NCBI GenBank assembly: GCA_950022295.1
Contig: OX465599.1
Coordinates: 277,595,501 to 277,659,500 of the forward strand
Length of the DNA stretch: 64,000 nt
Source: Bromus sterilis
Taxonomy: Eukaryota > Streptophyta > Magnoliopsida > Poales > Poaceae
Reading direction: 5' to 3'
Part shown: positions 61,383 through 64,000 of the stretch, one piece after another
How positions within the stretch are numbered: the stretch's first letter is position 1
How the letters are laid out: every line of letters starts with the position of its first letter
The notes under the pieces: model-generated
Seen by the model: only the letters and a program-made list of their open reading frames with translations
What the model was told of the DNA's origin: nothing
The model's database searches: none
Program-made: the position numbers and the translations under genes

Positions 61383-62648
61383 TGTAAGAGCAAGTTTTGC
61401 CCCCCCGAGGTTTTGGACATTGTTGGACAAAGCAGAAGTAGAACTAATATTGTTTTCGAGTATAAACAGATACTTAGGTTCCGAGAGAATGGAGTTTGCA
61501 TGTAGAAGGTCGAAGGACAACTCGCTGCAGTGAAGCTGCAGCTATCTACCGAAACCTTTGAAGGAAGACGACCCCTAAAAATGTCGTGGAAGGAGATGTT
61601 CCTCTCGAGCAAAAGCGCAACGAGGAGAAAGCTGAAGCTGGTCGAAGACTTAGTCTTTTTGCTAGTTTCTCTTTATTTCTTGAGTCGTAGGAAAAACCGT
61701 ACTATTAAGAGGGGTTTGCTAGTTGAGATCTTAGTTGAAGTGAACTTGCTCTGCTCAATCAAAACCCACAAAAGCCTACCGAGAGAAATCTTACTGAGTC
61801 GAGTGAATAGCTCGAAGGCAAAGTCCTCACACTTCGTGCCTTCGAGAGAGAACTCGTTCGGTAAGTCAGCTTACTTGTTCCTCAAGTAAAGTTGCGCAGT
61901 GATTGGAATCCGACCGTTGTGGACACGCGTCAAGCGGTTGCATCGGGTCACTTCAGTCATTCTACCCATCGGGATCGCCAACTATAAATACCCCGCACCT
62001 ACCCGCCATTTCGGGTCGGCTGCTCCACTGAAGATTCTAAGACTGAAGTCTGTGAGCATCCCAAGAGAGATTCATCGAGAGAAAACCAAATCCCAAGTCT
62101 GAGCTGAGTTGAGCAATTCACTATGACTTAGGTTGAGATTAGCCGATCCTTTTATCTTGGAGAACTGCAAGTCTCCTAGACGGTTAGGCGTCGCCTGTCA
62201 AGCAGTCGAAGAGTAATTGTCACTGCTGAAGGAAGTTTGTAAAGGTCTCGGAGATGTCCTGAATCATCTACCACGAGTGAAAACTGGACAAGCTCGAGGA
62301 GTTTGTTGCAGTGGAGAATAGGACGGAGAGAGTTTTACTCCAGGTGTTCAATCACCAGTCCCTCCAACCAGACGTAGCACTTTGCAGAGTGTGAACTGGT
62401 TTACCAAACATCGTCGTGTCAGGATCGTTTTCCTTCATACATTTGAATTAAGTATTCTCTCGTAGCCTGTATGCCTTCGATGTTTCCCTTCGCCTTTAAT
62501 TCTTTCGAGCTATGCATTACCTTCGATACTGTATTTCCTTCGAGATGTTCTTAGTCCTTCGCAGTTTGCATGAATTCCTTCTAAGTTCCTTAGAATTTTT
62601 AGAAGTGATCATTCACCCCCTCCCCCTCTGATCATTCTTGAGCTTTCA
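61383..62648 (+). repeat. S2 3' LTR (1,266 bp)
   Basis: Matches the 5' LTR except for a C run of 7 instead of 13 and substitutions near 61440, 61760 and 61861. Followed by the GAAAT target duplication. Confidence 0.95.
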
Positions 62649-62653
62649 GAAAT

Positions 62654-63607
62654 GATATATAATTGTTAAAAGGTGTAAAAGGTTATTTGAACAGTAATTT
62701 TTTGATGAAAGACCTCGGTGAAGCAGCTTATATATTAGGCATCAAAATCTACAGGGATAGATCAAGACGCTTAATTGGACTTTCGCAAAGTACATACATT
62801 GACAAGATTTTGAAGAAGTTCAGAATGGATAAAAGTAAGAAGGGGTTCTTACCAATGTTGCAAGGCAAGACGTTGAGTAAGACTCAATGTCCAGTTACAA
62901 CAGAAGATAGAGAGGAAATGAATAAGATTCCCTATGCTTCAGCCATAGGTTCTGTCATGTATGCTATGCTATGTACAAGACCAGATGTGGCACATGCTGT
63001 TAGTTTGACTAGCAGGTACCAATCCGATCCAGGTTTGGAACACTGGGCGGCGGTCAAGAATATCCTTAAGTACTTGAGAAGAACTAAGGATATGTTTCTC
63101 GTGTATGGCGGTGAAGAAGAGCTCGTCGCAAGAGGTTACGTCGATGCTAGCTTCGTCACTGATCCGGATGACTCTAAGTCACAATCCGGATACGTATTTA
63201 TTATGAATGGAGGAGCAGTAAGTTGGAGGAGTTCCAAGCAATCTGTGGTAGCGGGATCATCAACAGAAGCGGAATATGTTGCTGCCTCAGAGGAAACACA
63301 TGAAGCAGTTTGGATGAAGGAGTTCATATCCGAACTAGGCGTGGTTCCGAGTGCTTTGGATCCAATGGTTATCTATTGTGAAAACAATGGTGCCATTGCC
63401 AATGCTAAGGAACCAATGTCTCACAAGAATTCCAAGCATATCAAGCGCCGTTTTCACTCCATACGTGAGTATGTCAAGGATGGGGATGTGAAGATTTGCA
63501 AAGTACACACAGATCTGAATGTGGCAGATCCGTTGACTAAAACTCTCCCAAAGGCAAAACATGATAAACACCAGAACTCCATGGGTGTTAGATTCATTAC
63601 TATGTAA
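62654..63607 (+). pseudogene. pol: Element A C-terminal RT and RNase H, continuation after S2
   Basis: Resumes in the frame of 48533 once S2 and one GAAAT copy are removed. TAA at 62660-62662 is a nonsense change; then YLNSNFLMKDLGEAAYILGI, the RNase H region with GYVDASFVTD and SSTEAEYVAAS, HIKRRFHSIREYV, and an end at TAA 63605-63607. The only visible break here is the early stop. Confidence 0.93.
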
Positions 63608-63630
63608 TATAGATTATTGCCCCTAGTGCA

Positions 63631-63640
63631 AGTGGGAGAC
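63631..63640 (+). promoter_or_regulatory. Element A polypurine tract
   Basis: AGTGGGAGAC directly before the 3' LTR; typical of Angela/BARE-like elements. Confidence 0.9.
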
Positions 63641-64000
63641 TGAAGGGAATATGCCCGAGAGGCAATAATAAAGTGTTTATTATATTATTCCTTGTTTATG
63701 ATAAACGTTTATTTCTCATGCTAGAATTTTATTAACCGGAAACGTTGATACATGTGTGTTTAATAAACAAACAATGGTTCCTAGTAAAGCCTCTCTTTTA
63801 ACTAGCTCGTCGATTAACAGATGATCAAGGTTTCCTGATCATGAACATTGGATGTTGTTAATAACGGGATCATATCATTAGGAGAATGATGTGATGAATA
63901 TATACCCAAACTAAGTATAACAATACGATCAAGTCATTTAGTTTATATTGTTATATCTTGCATTCGAAGTAATCTTGTTCCTTAGACCATGAGATCATGT
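63641..64000 (+). repeat. Element A 3' LTR, first 360 bp
   Basis: Aligns with 42683-43042 with three substitutions (near 63707, 63729 and 63809). It continues beyond the window. Confidence 0.95.

Larger units (their letters stand above)
48534..62648 (+). mobile_element. S2: Sirevirus-type copia element, full length, young, defective
   Basis: Complete 14.1-kb element: LTRs of 1,272 and 1,266 bp, PBS, gag, pol, ORF2, three PPT motifs and a target duplication GAAAT at 48529-48533 and 62649-62653. The LTRs show about three substitutions plus a C-run difference (13 versus 7). With the commonly used grass rate of 1.3e-8 per site per year, this means about 0.1 million years. Gag, pol and ORF2 nevertheless carry many stops and two frameshifts. 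It lies in the RT of element A and has the same domain order as S1. Confidence 0.95.
42683..64000 (+). mobile_element. A: Angela/BARE-like copia element, split by S2, 3' end beyond window
   Basis: Both LTRs (TGAAGG...CCTTCA), a PBS, a leader, gag, protease, integrase, RT, RNase H and a PPT are present in order once 48534-62648 (S2) and one target-duplication copy are set aside. In the 360 bp of the 3' LTR in the window, three bases differ from the 5' LTR. Five nonsense or frame changes break the coding region. Confidence 0.93.

Overview
This is repeat-dense intergenic DNA of a large-genome grass, most likely Triticeae (wheat, barley, rye or Aegilops). The support is a layered stack of LTR retrotransposons, a tRNA-derived SINE that matches what I remember of the Triticeae Au family, Stowaway MITEs, a Helitron with grass-type ends and an Angela/BARE-type copia LTR. 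I find no intact host protein-coding gene. The only functional-looking host gene is a nuclear tRNA-Lys(UUU) at 28019-28091 on the minus strand. Family names come from motifs and memory; no database was searched.

Layout. 1-11561: Sirevirus-type copia element S1 (plus strand, 5' LTR outside the window), inserted in the gag of a minus-strand gypsy element G1 (11562-14057). 14058-29058: mixed, less repeated DNA with small elements: a fold-back element, two Stowaway MITEs, a 1.35-kb retroposon between 15-bp target duplications, the SINE, a long-TIR element, a Helitron holding a MITE within a MITE, a dead LINE and the tRNA. 29059-35673: gypsy-type element G2 (minus) with 3.7-kb LTRs and only 0.6 kb of non-coding interior. 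35674-42682: debris made of a truncated copia LTR, a recombined gypsy element G3 whose 3.6-kb LTR has a 3' internal end on one side and a primer-binding site on the other, and a copia RT fragment. 42683-64000: Angela/BARE-like copia element A (plus), split in its reverse transcriptase by a second, very young Sirevirus S2 (48534-62648, target duplication GAAAT).

How the parts relate. S1 and S2 belong to the same lineage and carry gag, pol and a third large ORF (ORF2, usually called env-like). Comparing them gives the most interesting signals. Both have the same in-frame UGA late in gag, and the same -1 gag/pol frame change with the gag stop in a hairpin loop. In S2 a 1.1-kb stretch between pol and ORF2 has a TATA box, a 5'UTR-like leader and canonical splice sites; removing it would fuse pol to ORF2 in frame, which is the arrangement S1 has in its DNA. 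All large ORFs are interrupted. Most stops fit C-to-T changes, as expected for methylated repeats, yet the two S2 LTRs differ at only about three bases, so S2 was probably already defective when it inserted.
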